A stretch of 64,000 nt of DNA from Flavobacterium cupriresistens. GTDB taxonomy: Bacteria; Bacteroidota; Bacteroidia; Flavobacteriales; Flavobacteriaceae. Position 1 is the first letter of the stretch. The number at the start of each line of letters is the position of its first letter. The stretch spans positions 4,216,001 to 4,280,000 of the forward strand of contig NZ_CP087134.1 of the NCBI RefSeq assembly GCF_020911925.1, read 5' to 3'. Made by a program: the position numbers and the translations under genes. Under the pieces are notes generated by a model. The model was not told the origin of the DNA and did no database searches. It worked only from the letters and a program-made list of their open reading frames with translations. This document shows positions 9,132 to 17,987 of this stretch, piece by piece.

Positions 9132-9881
9132 TTATTGGATTAAAATTTCTGTTTTTGCAGCAGTAAGTATCTTCAATGATTTCGCATCCTGAACAAACGC
9201 AATAATCTGGTATTCGGAAGCAGCTGCATTGCCATTCAAAACAAAATTTATGCTACCTGATTTCGAATCAGAAGGAACGGTTTTAAAATCAGTTACTATA
9301 TTGTAATTGGTGAGTGTCAAACCTGAATTCTCTCCTCTTTTTATTGCAGTGGACTCCTCTTTTTTTACTAAAGCAAAACAAATTTTATATTTCACCAAAA
9401 GCACTTTACAGTCGTATTGAACCTGTATATTCGTAAGATTTTTTTCGGCTGTAATATTCAATTCAGCCAAAGGTTTCTGTTCCCGTGCTTTTTTAACAAG
9501 GCTTGTGATACTACTCTCCTGACTGCCTACAACCGATTCACTTCCGTTGATGATCAACTGCGGCGTATAAACTGAGGAATTTAATGTTGCTGCGTATTGT
9601 CTTTGTCTCTCTGAAAATTCTTTTTTGCTAAACGGATCTTTCCATCCAATATAGTTCCAATAATCTACATGAAATGACAACAGCATCATATCGGGATTAT
9701 TTGCCACAGCATATTTCCCTAGTAATCTGTCGGCGGGCGGACAGCTACTGCAGCCCTGAGAGGTAAACAATTCTAAGACAACAAATGACTTAGACTCCTC
9801 TGCCTTTTTTTCTTTAAACGTAGAAAATCCCATCGAAATCAATAGTGCTATCGCCAAAAACAAATAAAAAATCTTTTTCAT
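9132..9881 (-). CDS. DUF1223 thioredoxin-like exported protein
   Basis: The protein carries a signal peptide (MKKIFYLFLAIALLISMGFS) and a DUF1223 domain. The thioredoxin-fold start VVLELFTSQGCSSCPPADRLL has a CSSCPP redox-like motif (CxxC), and HVDYWNYIGWKDPFS plus YTPQLIINGSESVVGS are strongly typical of the family. A periplasmic or envelope location is expected. No reaction is established; a thiol-disulfide role is only suggested by the fold and CxxC. ATG 9881 is preferred to an in-frame TTG at 9890 because it begins the signal peptide. Confidence 0.85.
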   Translation of the reverse strand: MKKIFYLFLAIALLISMGFSTFKEKKAEESKSFVVLELFTSQGCSSCPPADRLLGKYAVANNPDMMLLSFHVDYWNYIGWKDPFSKKEFSERQRQYAATLNSSVYTPQLIINGSESVVGSQESSITSLVKKAREQKPLAELNITAEKNLTNIQVQYDCKVLLVKYKICFALVKKEESTAIKRGENSGLTLTNYNIVTDFKTVPSDSKSGSINFVLNGNAAASEYQIIAFVQDAKSLKILTAAKTEILIQ

Positions 9882-10101
9882 AACGTACAATTTTATAAGT
9901 CAAATGTACTTATAGTATGAAAATCTAATTGTCAGCCAGATTGCATTAATACTAAATATTTCACACTTCTTATATTCAACACGAATATAAGCAATTAACT
10001 TGCTACTTAGTAAAATGCTATTACACATAGTAATAATACAGGTTTAGTCTTTTTTTTGCCACGAATTACGGATCAAGTTCGAAAGTTGTGGGGAAGTAAA
10101 A

Positions 10102-10413
10102 ATCTCGCAGAGTCGCAAAATCGCAAAGTTTTAATGAAAAAACAGAAAAAACTTTGAGACTCTATACTATTTTTAGAAATCCAAAGCGAGAAAGTAGAAA
10201 ACAGAAAGGTCCAGCTTAAAAATAGGAAAAAAACTTAGCGGCTTGGCGTCTTTGCGAGATCGTGTTCCTCCAAAACAATATGTCTTGATACCGAATTACA
10301 CGAATTTTCACTAAGTTATTTGCGAATTGCAAAGTAGCTTAAATCCTTTAATCAGTGGCAAAATTCCCCGCAAAGAATCTCAACAATTAATTCGTGAAAA
10401 TTCGTGTAATTCG
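10102..10413. repeat. Two nested inverted-repeat elements in a 585-bp gap
   Basis: The gap 9882-10466 holds no gene. One imperfect inverted repeat pairs 10102-10131 (atctcgcagagtcgcaaaat...) with 10231-10260 (...gcgtctttgcgagat), related to the element at 3339-3470. Next to it a perfect 20-bp inverted repeat pairs 10292-10311 (cgaattacacgaattttcac) with 10394-10413. The second belongs to the cacgaattcgtg family also seen at 15465-15713. Confidence 0.75.
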
Positions 10414-10466
10414 TGTTCAACTTTTTATTGCATTATTTTTGACAATACGCTACTCAAAAAGAAAAA

Positions 10467-11264
10467 TCAAAACAAGAAACTAGTTTGTGTATGAATAACA
10501 TCAATCTCCATTGGAATCATATTAATTTTTCTTTCAACAATGGTCTCGCCTAAAGAGCCAGCAATTTCACTATTAAAATTCACTGCATTAAAATTATAAG
10601 TAAGCCACTTTCTTTCTCTGTCTGAAAGCAGTGGAATTTTAGAAATCGGAGCATCAATATTCTCTTTTAAATTTTTTAACCAATTTTTAAAATTCATTAA
10701 AAAATCAGAAACAATGGCACTGTCTATAAATTTTGGAGAATGACTAACTAAAATTTCATAATCTTTATTCTCCAGTTTTTCTATTTGAAATGAGAATCCA
10801 TAATTTAAATCCCCTTCTGTCTCCTCTGCTCCATAATTAAAATGAAAAGGCACATTACGTACATCAGCAGCAAAAAAGGAATCATCTTCGGAATAGCTAA
10901 TACATTTATAAACCGTCTGCACTTCTTCTCTGACTTCCTGGAGAAATTCTTTTATTGATTTTTGAGCAATACTGTCAAATTCGTAACCTACCGATACCGT
11001 CTTAAAATCCAAGTCTATATTTGCCGCTATCCTGTTACAATCCTCAAAATAATGTTGAAGCAGTATATTGTACAAACCGATTAACACAGTGTATTCTGCT
11101 ATCGTATTTCCAGCTGTTAACTCATAAAAATAAGAAAGATCTGAAGCGTTTATTATCATACAATCTATCGTAGAAACTTCAGAAACACTTCCTTCATAAG
11201 AAGCAATCTTGCTTATCTCTCTATGCCAATTTTCTCTAGTAGTAATCTGATTGATTTGTTGCAT
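10467..11264 (-). pseudogene. Fragment of a non-ribosomal peptide synthetase (C-domain end and C-A linker)
   Basis: A 265-residue frame resembles the C-terminal lobe of an NRPS condensation domain. The segment SKIPLLSDRERKWLTYNFNA matches the conserved linker between condensation and adenylation domains, and the following ETIVERKINMIPMEIDVIHT resembles the first strand of an adenylation domain before the frame ends. The HHxxxDG motif of the C-domain N-lobe and all adenylation core motifs are missing, so it cannot be an active module by itself. No other NRPS gene, carrier protein or phosphopantetheinyl transferase lies nearby. I read it as a relic of a larger synthetase; a free-standing protein that reuses part of the fold cannot be excluded. 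Confidence 0.55.
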
Positions 11265-11678
11265 TGCGTCTCTGTTTATTATTAAATTATCTCACTGAAA
11301 AATGGCAAACAGGATAAAAAAAATAAGAAACCTATTACTATTTCATTCCCTCCTGATTCCATCAACCTCAGTTTCAAATGTTTATTCTAATTATTTCAGT
11401 CAACCAATTTAACACTAAGATAACAGAGATATAGGGCTAAAAATTACGGGCTTTTGACTTAATAATTACGGTCTTCAGAAACTTGCAACAACACTCCTAA
11501 ATAAAACAACTAATATCACAATACATGGAGCTTCCATACCGAAACAACACTAAAAGAAAAGGAAATAGGAATTTTTGATTTGGAAGAATTATACCAAACC
11601 ACTTCAATCATTGAGGTAAAAATATTGAGTTTTACCAGACTTTGCTCCATCCGGATTTTACTAAACAGGATTTAAAAA
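11265..11678. other. Intergenic stretch, nothing recognised
   Basis: I see no start-to-stop gene, strong hairpin or repeat here. Given the NRPS fragment beside it, the stretch may be decayed coding DNA, but no frame keeps recognisable similarity. Confidence 0.4.
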
Positions 11679-13721
11679 TTAGAATAAGCCCTGTCGCCCT
11701 TGCGTATGAAGGTTGATCGTAACTTCGATTCTGGTTCCTTCATTTGTTTTTGAAATTACGGTAAACTTCCCATTCAAAGAATTTACTCGGTCTCTCATAT
11801 TACTTAATCCAATGCCTGCTTTTCTACTTCGAACATCAAATCCAACACCATCATCTGTAATAGTCAGTTTCAGAATATTATTTTTCTTTTTACTGATTTT
11901 TACTTCACAACTTTTTGCGTTAGCATATTTATTGACATTTAAAATAGCCTCCTGAATAATTCGGTACAAATTTATTTTGTAAATAATCTGAATACTTCTC
12001 CATTCGATCCCATCATTATCCAAATAATTGAACTTGGTTTCCGTAATTTCCTTTTGATTTTCTATCAAAGCCATTAACAAGATATTAAAATCACTATGCT
12101 CCAAGAACGAGCTGTGACTTAAGCCATGTGAAACCGTGCGTATTTCATTTTCGATATTTTGCAATTCAATAATGTAATAACGTCGTTTTTCTATAATTTC
12201 TGCATTGTTCTGTGAATTAAAAAAGCCCAAATTCATTCTGACACTATAAATTTTATTCATTATGCCATCGTGTAATTCTTTCGCTATTTTTGTCTTTTCG
12301 TCTTCACGTGCTGTATTAATTTTTTCCTGCTGATCGGTCAATAATTGATAGATGACTTCATTCGCCAACTGCTCCTTTTTAAAGAATCGCATTTCCTGAT
12401 TTTTATATTTCAAATAGCGAAAAAGGATAATTATTAATAGTCCCAGAATTAATACGAAGGAGGTGATTAAGATGTAAAAATTTCTCTTGGTAAGAATCTT
12501 ATTTTCGTCTTCAATTCTTGACGTCTCATATTCGATTCTGGAGTACTTATCGTGTGCATTTTTCTGAATGGCATTAATGCTGTCACTTAATTTAATGTAC
12601 TCATTTGTATAGTATAAGTTTTTCTTTTTATCAATTTTGTAAAGTAATCTCAAAGTGGTCAGAATCTCATTACTGCTTTTTAGTTTAACAGCCAGTCGAT
12701 TTGCTTCTACCAGAATCTTAATAGATTGTACCGTATCTTTTTGAGACAAATAATACTCTCCTATACGTATCTTTTTATATAGAATATCCGGTTCTAAACC
12801 TATACTATCGACTATTTTAAGGGATTCAAAAAGCATTGAACTTACATTCTTATAATCTTTGCTTTTCATTTTTGAATAAGCCAGATTGCTTAAAACGTTC
12901 GCATACAATTTAGGCCATTTCTTCTTTAAGTCTTCGGTTACTAATGGGGTTAGCATTTTTATAGACTTATCGTATTCGCCTTCTAAATCATGTAGATTAC
13001 AAACGTTAATAATAGAACTTACATTATAATTGTTAACATGAGCTTTGTCTGTAATTTTCATTTTACCGACTACTTCCAAAGCCATGCGATGGTATTTTAA
13101 AGCCTGATTGTACTTAACAAGTTTCTCCAGGCAATTCCCCATTAAAGTATTACAACTGTAAATCAGTTCGTAATCTTTGGATTTTTTTAAATATTGTAAA
13201 GCTTTAGAAATTTCAACAGTACTTTCTATATAATTACCGTCATAAAATAAAACATAGCCTTTGTTGAATAACATTCTGGCAACATTATCGTTGTCATGAA
13301 TTTTATGGTATATTTTTTCAGCTCTAAGATAATAGTAGTATGCACTGTCTTTTTGTGTATTTTCATAGCAATCTCCTACAAAATAAGATGACTTTGCCAT
13401 TCTGACACTATCACTAGCCAATTTTGATAATTCTAAAGCTTTCAAACTAACCTCTAAAGATTTTTTTGATTTATTAATATAATAATATTCTGACGCAATT
13501 TCTAAATAAGCATCCCTTACTGCCGAATCATTCTTTTTCTTTTTTAAGACAAGAACCCGATAATCTAAATAGGCCTCTTTTTTATTGTTTTCGAGATTAC
13601 AAACGTAATTTTTATCAAACAAATCCGTTGGGCTACTTTCAAAGCTCAACGTATCATTTTTCTTACACGAGAAAAAAAGGAGAAAAATAAAATAATAAGG
13701 AACCCGGGTCGAAATAGCCAA
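11679..13721 (-). CDS. TPR-containing sensor histidine kinase (HisKA_3/NarX type), lipoprotein-like N-terminus
   Basis: The 680-residue protein begins with a hydrophobic lipoprotein-type signal (FIFLLFFSCKKND, Cys 19). A run of TPR repeats (about 60-400; e.g. ALKYHRMALEVVGKM) is followed by one transmembrane helix (FYILITSFVLILGLLIIILF), a HisKA_3 dimerisation helix with phosphoacceptor His484 (AKELHDGIMNKIYSVRMNLG) and a C-terminal HATPase_c domain (NVNKYANAKSCEV N-box, DDGVGFD, GIGLSNMRDRV). The TPR sensor domain would face the periplasm. It is paired with the divergent NarL-like regulator at 14151. The only start codon that leaves the signal intact is TTG 13721; no ATG lies upstream in frame, and a promoter box lies about 24 bases upstream. 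Confidence 0.88.
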   Translation of the reverse strand: MAISTRVPYYFIFLLFFSCKKNDTLSFESSPTDLFDKNYVCNLENNKKEAYLDYRVLVLKKKKNDSAVRDAYLEIASEYYYINKSKKSLEVSLKALELSKLASDSVRMAKSSYFVGDCYENTQKDSAYYYYLRAEKIYHKIHDNDNVARMLFNKGYVLFYDGNYIESTVEISKALQYLKKSKDYELIYSCNTLMGNCLEKLVKYNQALKYHRMALEVVGKMKITDKAHVNNYNVSSIINVCNLHDLEGEYDKSIKMLTPLVTEDLKKKWPKLYANVLSNLAYSKMKSKDYKNVSSMLFESLKIVDSIGLEPDILYKKIRIGEYYLSQKDTVQSIKILVEANRLAVKLKSSNEILTTLRLLYKIDKKKNLYYTNEYIKLSDSINAIQKNAHDKYSRIEYETSRIEDENKILTKRNFYILITSFVLILGLLIIILFRYLKYKNQEMRFFKKEQLANEVIYQLLTDQQEKINTAREDEKTKIAKELHDGIMNKIYSVRMNLGFFNSQNNAEIIEKRRYYIIELQNIENEIRTVSHGLSHSSFLEHSDFNILLMALIENQKEITETKFNYLDNDGIEWRSIQIIYKINLYRIIQEAILNVNKYANAKSCEVKISKKKNNILKLTITDDGVGFDVRSRKAGIGLSNMRDRVNSLNGKFTVISKTNEGTRIEVTINLHTQGRQGLF

Positions 13722-13744
13722 AATACAATTGTTGTTTATAATCT

Positions 13745-13752
13745 CAAATATA
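13745..13752 (-). promoter_or_regulatory. Candidate -7 box (TATATTTG) for the histidine kinase gene
   Basis: TATATTTG on the minus strand fits TAnnTTTG and would give a leader of roughly 17 bases before the TTG start at 13721, which supports that start. No clear -33 element is seen. Confidence 0.35.
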
Positions 13753-13805
13753 ACATTTTGAAATAAATCGGAACTTAATGATATTAATAATTAGCAAATA
13801 AATTT

Positions 13806-14030
13806 TTAGTGTCTTGGTGGTTTCGGATTACTTGGGTCGCCATAATGTTCCCCGTCACAATTAGTTGGTGCTATCTCCCTTTTGATACTGCTTGAGTCCA
13901 ATTCGCGCGCAAATGCATCTTTTTGTGTTTTTAAATTTTTAACTTGCTCATTTTCAAGATCATCATTTGAACATGAAGCCATTGATAATGAAGCAAAAAC
14001 AAGTCCCAGTAAGTAGAATTTAATTCTCAT
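13806..14030 (-). CDS. Small lipoprotein (74 aa) between sensor kinase and response regulator
   Basis: This short protein has a textbook lipoprotein signal (LLGLVFASLSMASC, Cys near residue 20) followed by SNDD, typical of Bacteroidota lipoproteins. The mature part of about 55 residues is charged and ends in a Gly/Pro/Asn-rich tail (DGEHYGDPSNPKPPRH). It matches no family I can name. It lies upstream of the histidine kinase gene on the same strand (84-bp gap) and divergent from the response regulator, so it may take part in that signalling system, for instance as a ligand or accessory of the TPR sensor. That role is inference from position only. Confidence 0.65.
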   Translation of the reverse strand: MRIKFYLLGLVFASLSMASCSNDDLENEQVKNLKTQKDAFARELDSSSIKREIAPTNCDGEHYGDPSNPKPPRH

Positions 14031-14120
14031 AAAATTGTATTTTTTTATTAATCATGAATATTTGGTAAAAAAAAAGCTTTATTTTTTCTAAATTGTACGG
14101 GATTTCCGTAACATTTTAAC

Positions 14121-14128
14121 TAGATTTG
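14121..14128 (+). promoter_or_regulatory. Candidate -7 box (TAGATTTG) for the response regulator gene
   Basis: TAGATTTG fits TAnnTTTG and lies 22 bases before ATG 14151. A TTG occurs about 25 bases upstream, somewhat too far for the usual -33 spacing. Confidence 0.35.
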
Positions 14129-14150
14129 ATGTAAATTGAGATTACAAATT

Positions 14151-14819
14151 ATGGGATTAAACATTTTAATAGTTGACGATCATCCGATGACCGTCGATAG
14201 TTACATTAACCTACTGTCATACAGTAGTTTACAAGAAAAAAACTTGCATTTTATAAAAAGTTATAATTGTGAAGAGGCATATAATAAAATAAACTTATAC
14301 GAAAAACAGAATAGTATAATACACTTTGCGTTACTGGACATTAGCATCCCTCCTTATAAAGATTTAAACATTAACAGTGGAGTTGATTTGGCTTCTCTTC
14401 TCAGAAAAAAATTCCCTTTCTGTAAAGTCGTTCTTCTTACCATGCATAGTGAAGCTTTGACGGTTGATAAAATAATTAAAGAAATAAAACCCGAAGGATT
14501 TATCTCAAAAAGCGATATCAATTTTGAATTATTTCCGGTCATCTGTCAAAAAGTTTTAAATGGAGAATTCTACAAAAGCCCAACAATAATAGAATCACAA
14601 AGAGAATTATTAAAGAAAAATATAAACTGGGATAATCATGATAGTCAGATTTTGATATTATTGGCAGAGGGCGTAAAAACAGTTAATCTGCCCAATTACA
14701 TTCCACTATCCATGAGTGCTATTGAAAAACGCAAAGCCAATATAAAAGACCAGCTTTTAGAAGGCAAAGGAGGAGATAAAGACTTAATCGACAAGGCTAA
14801 AAAATTAGGTTTATTGTAA
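14151..14819 (+). CDS. NarL/LuxR-like response regulator
   Basis: The 222-residue protein has a receiver domain with the acidic pocket ILIVDDHP (Asp9, Asp10), phosphoacceptor Asp63 (FALLDISIP), Thr97 (LLTMHS) and Lys120 (FISKSD). The C-terminal region (about 155-222) is a degenerate LuxR-type HTH (NWDNHDSQILILLAEGVKTVNLPNY...MSAIEKRKANIKDQL). ATG 14151 is used rather than the in-frame TTG 14136, since it begins the receiver strand and sits behind a promoter box. It is divergent from the histidine kinase gene and is its likely partner. The NTF2-like gene starts 24 bp downstream and is probably co-transcribed. Confidence 0.85.
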   Translation: MGLNILIVDDHPMTVDSYINLLSYSSLQEKNLHFIKSYNCEEAYNKINLYEKQNSIIHFALLDISIPPYKDLNINSGVDLASLLRKKFPFCKVVLLTMHSEALTVDKIIKEIKPEGFISKSDINFELFPVICQKVLNGEFYKSPTIIESQRELLKKNINWDNHDSQILILLAEGVKTVNLPNYIPLSMSAIEKRKANIKDQLLEGKGGDKDLIDKAKKLGLL

Positions 14820-14843
14820 TTTGTAATTCTTAAACACTTATAA

Positions 14844-15266
14844 ATGAAAACAACAAGAATTTTATGCCTGGGGCTAACCCTATTCTTTTCTTTTAACAGT
14901 CATGCCCAAAAAGAAGAAAAGGATTTGATCAAACAAACTATCGAAACTTATTTTGACGGCTGGATGACCGGCGATACTTTAAAAGTTGGAAAGGCAATGC
15001 ATGCTTCCTGCCATTTAAAATTCATCAAAGACGATCAGATTACCATAATTAACAGAAAAAACTATCTGGCCGGGTTTAAACCTCGTCCAAAAATGGAAAA
15101 TACCAAAGGTTCTATACTCGATATCAATTTTACAAAAAATGTTGCTTCTGCAAAATGTGAAATTGAAACTCCAAAAAGGGTATTTACTGATTATTTCAAT
15201 ATGATTAAACTAAATGGGGTCTGGTATATCGTTGATAAAATTTCTACAAATTTTGAAAAAAAATAA
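14844..15266 (+). CDS. Exported NTF2-like (lumazine-binding-like) protein
   Basis: A 140-residue protein with a signal peptide (MKTTRILCLGLTLFFSFNSHA) and an NTF2-like fold of the putative lumazine-binding group: DLIKQTIETYFDGWMTGD at the start of the domain and MIKLNGVWYIVDKISTN at its end are typical. Such proteins are small alpha+beta cones that bind small ligands; no substrate is known. It follows the response regulator gene by 24 bp on the same strand, which suggests that the two-component system and this envelope protein form one unit. Confidence 0.75.
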   Translation: MKTTRILCLGLTLFFSFNSHAQKEEKDLIKQTIETYFDGWMTGDTLKVGKAMHASCHLKFIKDDQITIINRKNYLAGFKPRPKMENTKGSILDINFTKNVASAKCEIETPKRVFTDYFNMIKLNGVWYIVDKISTNFEKK

Positions 15267-15464
15267 GACTAGTTTCATTTCCCATAATGCCGTTAGACAT
15301 GCTAGCGAAAAACGATTGTCATAAAAAAGTCCCGTCCCAAAATAAGTTGACACAAAATTGGCTTATTCAGAACGAGACACAAACACAACAAAACATTTTA
15401 CACCTATTCGGTTGTTCTGATCTTTTTTAAACACGGATTTCACGAATTGGCACTAATTTTTTTT

Positions 15465-15713
15465 GCCACAGATTAAAAAGATTCACACAGATTTTTTTTG
15501 TCTCGAATTACACGAATTGACGCTAATTCTTTTTAATTAATTAAAATTTTAATTCGTGCAAATTCGTGTAATTCGTGTCAAACTTTTTTGCCACAGATTA
15601 AAAAGATTCGCACAGATTTTTTTGCCTCGAATTACACGAATTGACGCTAATTCTTTTTATTGATTAAAATTTTAATTCGTGCAAATTCGTGTAATTCGTG
15701 TCAAACTTTTTTT
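15465..15713. repeat. Two tandem 125-bp units (cacgaattcgtg family)
   Basis: The gap 15267-15761 holds two near-identical units, 15465-15589 and 15590-15713, each beginning gccacagattaaaaagatt and containing facing arms cgaattacacgaattgacg and aattcgtgtaattcgtgtc that can pair. A partial relative precedes them (15431-15455). Further upstream an imperfect hairpin (15333-15383, arms gtcccgtcccaaaataag and cttattcagaacgagac) may end the response regulator/NTF2 transcript. No gene is supported. Confidence 0.8.
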
Positions 15714-15761
15714 GCCCATAGCTGTACAAGATTACTTTTTCTCTCTAGAATCGCTAAATTT

Positions 15762-17120
15762 TTATTTCAAATTAATCTGTAAGAAAGGATCTGTATCCTT
15801 GTAAATTGTTTTTAAGGATAGTCTTTTTACAGCTGAGCTTTTATTTTGTTTAGCGTTCACTACCCCATTCAAAGCTCTATTGATTAAAATTTCTCTGGGA
15901 TCTCCTAAGGGAAAAATTTCCATTTCCTGTAGTTCGTCTAGCGCAACAACGGGGTTTATTCCTTTGGTATAATTGCCTTCGTCGTTGGCATTAAATAACT
16001 TATAAATCACGGGATATAAAACCCATCCCTTGTTACCTGAAGAAGGTCTTTCATCTTCTATAGCAAAACCTGCTACATCTTTTCCTACGGTCTTTTCGCC
16101 TATCGAAATTACGGGCATAAACGGCTTTAAATTATTGATAATTATTTCAGAAGCCGATGCGGTATGCGTTCCACATAACACATACAGCTCCTGAATTAAT
16201 AATGGGTGTGCAGTTCTTAAGGATTCAAAACCAATTTGAGTTTCGTTCATTTCCAATGCTTCTTTAAAGGACTTATTTACAAAACCTCCGTTTTTATTTC
16301 CTTTAAATTTTATAAACAAATCATCCGGTTTAATGTTTGGAGCCAAAAGAATACTTAATGCTGTTGCCGATGAGACGTCTCCACCTCCATTATATCTCAA
16401 ATCGACGATCACTTTGGTGACTGATTCCTTTTTAAACTCCTTAAAGACGGACAACAATGTCGCTGCAAGTCCGCTATCAAAATGAGCGATGGCGATGTAC
16501 CCTGTTTTTTGATTATTATTTGAAATAACTTTATGAATTACAGACTGAGAAAAAGTAAACCCCCGAATTATCTCCATTTCTTTTGCAGTTGAAAATCCGG
16601 ACTGCGAGGAATATGATGTAAGTTTCAAATTTATACGTTCAGAATTGAGTATATCGGCATACAAACGTTCCAAATTTTGATTGTTTACCGCAACCCCGTT
16701 TATTGCTTTTATCAATTGACCTCTTTTAAGACCTGATCGTTCTGCAGGCGAATCGGAAAGTACATATAAAACAACACCATAAACTTGTGATTCATATTCA
16801 ATAAAAGAAATATCAAATCCGTAGGAGATTCTAATGCTTTTAGGAGCTGTTTCCGGCAACATCACATTTGTTGCATAAGAAAATCGATCCTCCGTACTTA
16901 ATAGTCTCCCAAAATATTCTTTTGGATTTAGCGACTTATCTGTGTTTTTAGGCAGACTTTCGTTCCATAAATAATACTTTTTCATTTGTTCATACATCCA
17001 GTCATTTACATATTGATTAGTTCCTTCTTCGTAAGTAACCGGAACGGGATCACTTTGACAGGAAATCATCAAAGAAAAAACAAGGACGAAAAAACGTAAA
17101 GTAAAATGATATTTTTTCAT
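15762..17120 (-). CDS. S41 family C-terminal processing-type protease, lipoprotein
   Basis: A 452-residue protein starting with a lipoprotein signal (FVLVFSLMISC, Cys21), then the S41 N-terminal helical region, a PDZ domain (about residues 95-185; GVVLYVLSDSPAERSGLKRGQ) and the S41 protease core. The core has VIVDLRYNGGGD, the catalytic Ser in THTASASE and the Lys in GEKTVGKDVAG, so the Ser/Lys dyad appears intact. It would act on the outer membrane or cell surface, cutting unfolded or C-terminal segments. ATG 17120 is preferred to an upstream TTG. It is last in a minus-strand cluster behind a lipoprotein gene (21-bp gap). Confidence 0.88.
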   Translation of the reverse strand: MKKYHFTLRFFVLVFSLMISCQSDPVPVTYEEGTNQYVNDWMYEQMKKYYLWNESLPKNTDKSLNPKEYFGRLLSTEDRFSYATNVMLPETAPKSIRISYGFDISFIEYESQVYGVVLYVLSDSPAERSGLKRGQLIKAINGVAVNNQNLERLYADILNSERINLKLTSYSSQSGFSTAKEMEIIRGFTFSQSVIHKVISNNNQKTGYIAIAHFDSGLAATLLSVFKEFKKESVTKVIVDLRYNGGGDVSSATALSILLAPNIKPDDLFIKFKGNKNGGFVNKSFKEALEMNETQIGFESLRTAHPLLIQELYVLCGTHTASASEIIINNLKPFMPVISIGEKTVGKDVAGFAIEDERPSSGNKGWVLYPVIYKLFNANDEGNYTKGINPVVALDELQEMEIFPLGDPREILINRALNGVVNAKQNKSSAVKRLSLKTIYKDTDPFLQINLK

Positions 17121-17141
17121 GGATTGGAAGTCATTCAAAAT

Positions 17142-17915
17142 TTAAAAAGAAAAATAATCCGTCAAATTAATACTTCCATCTACTCCTGAAAAAGCACCAT
17201 TTGCATCCGCTTTTTCTTCCAGTACGATTAACTTTGATTTATTCTTTTGCATCACCATCAAAAAAGATACTTTTCTCCCTGGTACATAAGATTCATCTGT
17301 TCCGTGTTTGACTAGCTCAACATTGACGATTGGGGGTAAACTGAACGGAAACTCAAAAAAGGTACTGAAACGGTCTTTCTTTATGTTTTCTATACGGCCT
17401 ATTTGTTGTCCGTTGGTTTTTCTTAAGATTGCATCCAAAGTACCGTTGTAACCACTTTTAGAATACTGATTTACGGAAGGGAAAATAAATTTATAGCCTG
17501 TGTTTCCAGCTGCGCTAAGGGTTCCGGGTTTATTAGCGAGTACATTTTCTATCCAAACATTTTCTTTGGTGTAAAAAGAAACTGTATCTACCGGTTTTGC
17601 GGTAGTAAAAGTATATGAATGTAGAATTTGCTTTGTTTTTTTAAGACTAATCACTACAGTTTTACTGCTCTGACCGTAAAATACAAATTCGTAATTATTT
17701 TCTGTTTTTTTCAAAAAGGCGTTGCGTTTATCAACCACCAGCAATTTACCATTTAAGGAAACCTGAATGGAATCCTGTGCTCCATTATAACCGCGTATCA
17801 CTACTTTTCCTGCTTTTTGTTCCTCGTACAAGGGTGTTAATTCGTCGTTGCTGCAGGCGGCAATCAAAAGGCTTGTAATAAAAAAGAGAACTATTGCTTT
17901 TACTATATTCGTCAT
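17142..17915 (-). CDS. Lipoprotein of unknown function
   Basis: The start ATG 17915 gives a clear lipoprotein signal (AIVLFFITSLLIAACSNDE, Cys about 22). An earlier in-frame start would place 17 unrelated residues before it. The rest is beta-rich with no motif I recognise; VVIRGYNGAQDSIQVSLNGK and KQILHSYTFTTAKPVDTVSF suggest Ig-like or carbohydrate-module-like strands. It lies between the T9SS-secreted protein and the S41 protease, with short gaps (72 and 21 bp), so the three probably form an operon. A role as a surface partner of one of these is inference. Confidence 0.65.
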   Translation of the reverse strand: MTNIVKAIVLFFITSLLIAACSNDELTPLYEEQKAGKVVIRGYNGAQDSIQVSLNGKLLVVDKRNAFLKKTENNYEFVFYGQSSKTVVISLKKTKQILHSYTFTTAKPVDTVSFYTKENVWIENVLANKPGTLSAAGNTGYKFIFPSVNQYSKSGYNGTLDAILRKTNGQQIGRIENIKKDRFSTFFEFPFSLPPIVNVELVKHGTDESYVPGRKVSFLMVMQKNKSKLIVLEEKADANGAFSGVDGSINLTDYFSF

Positions 17916-17987
17916 GAGTTGTAAACTATTAAAAATGATATTCTTGTTGGTGTTGGTATAGATCAATTCTCTTTTTACAATACCAAT

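Noticed and set aside
15333-15383. Solitary insertion-sequence end
   Set aside because: The imperfect inverted repeat is short and has no transposase or target duplication; a transcript-end hairpin explains it better.
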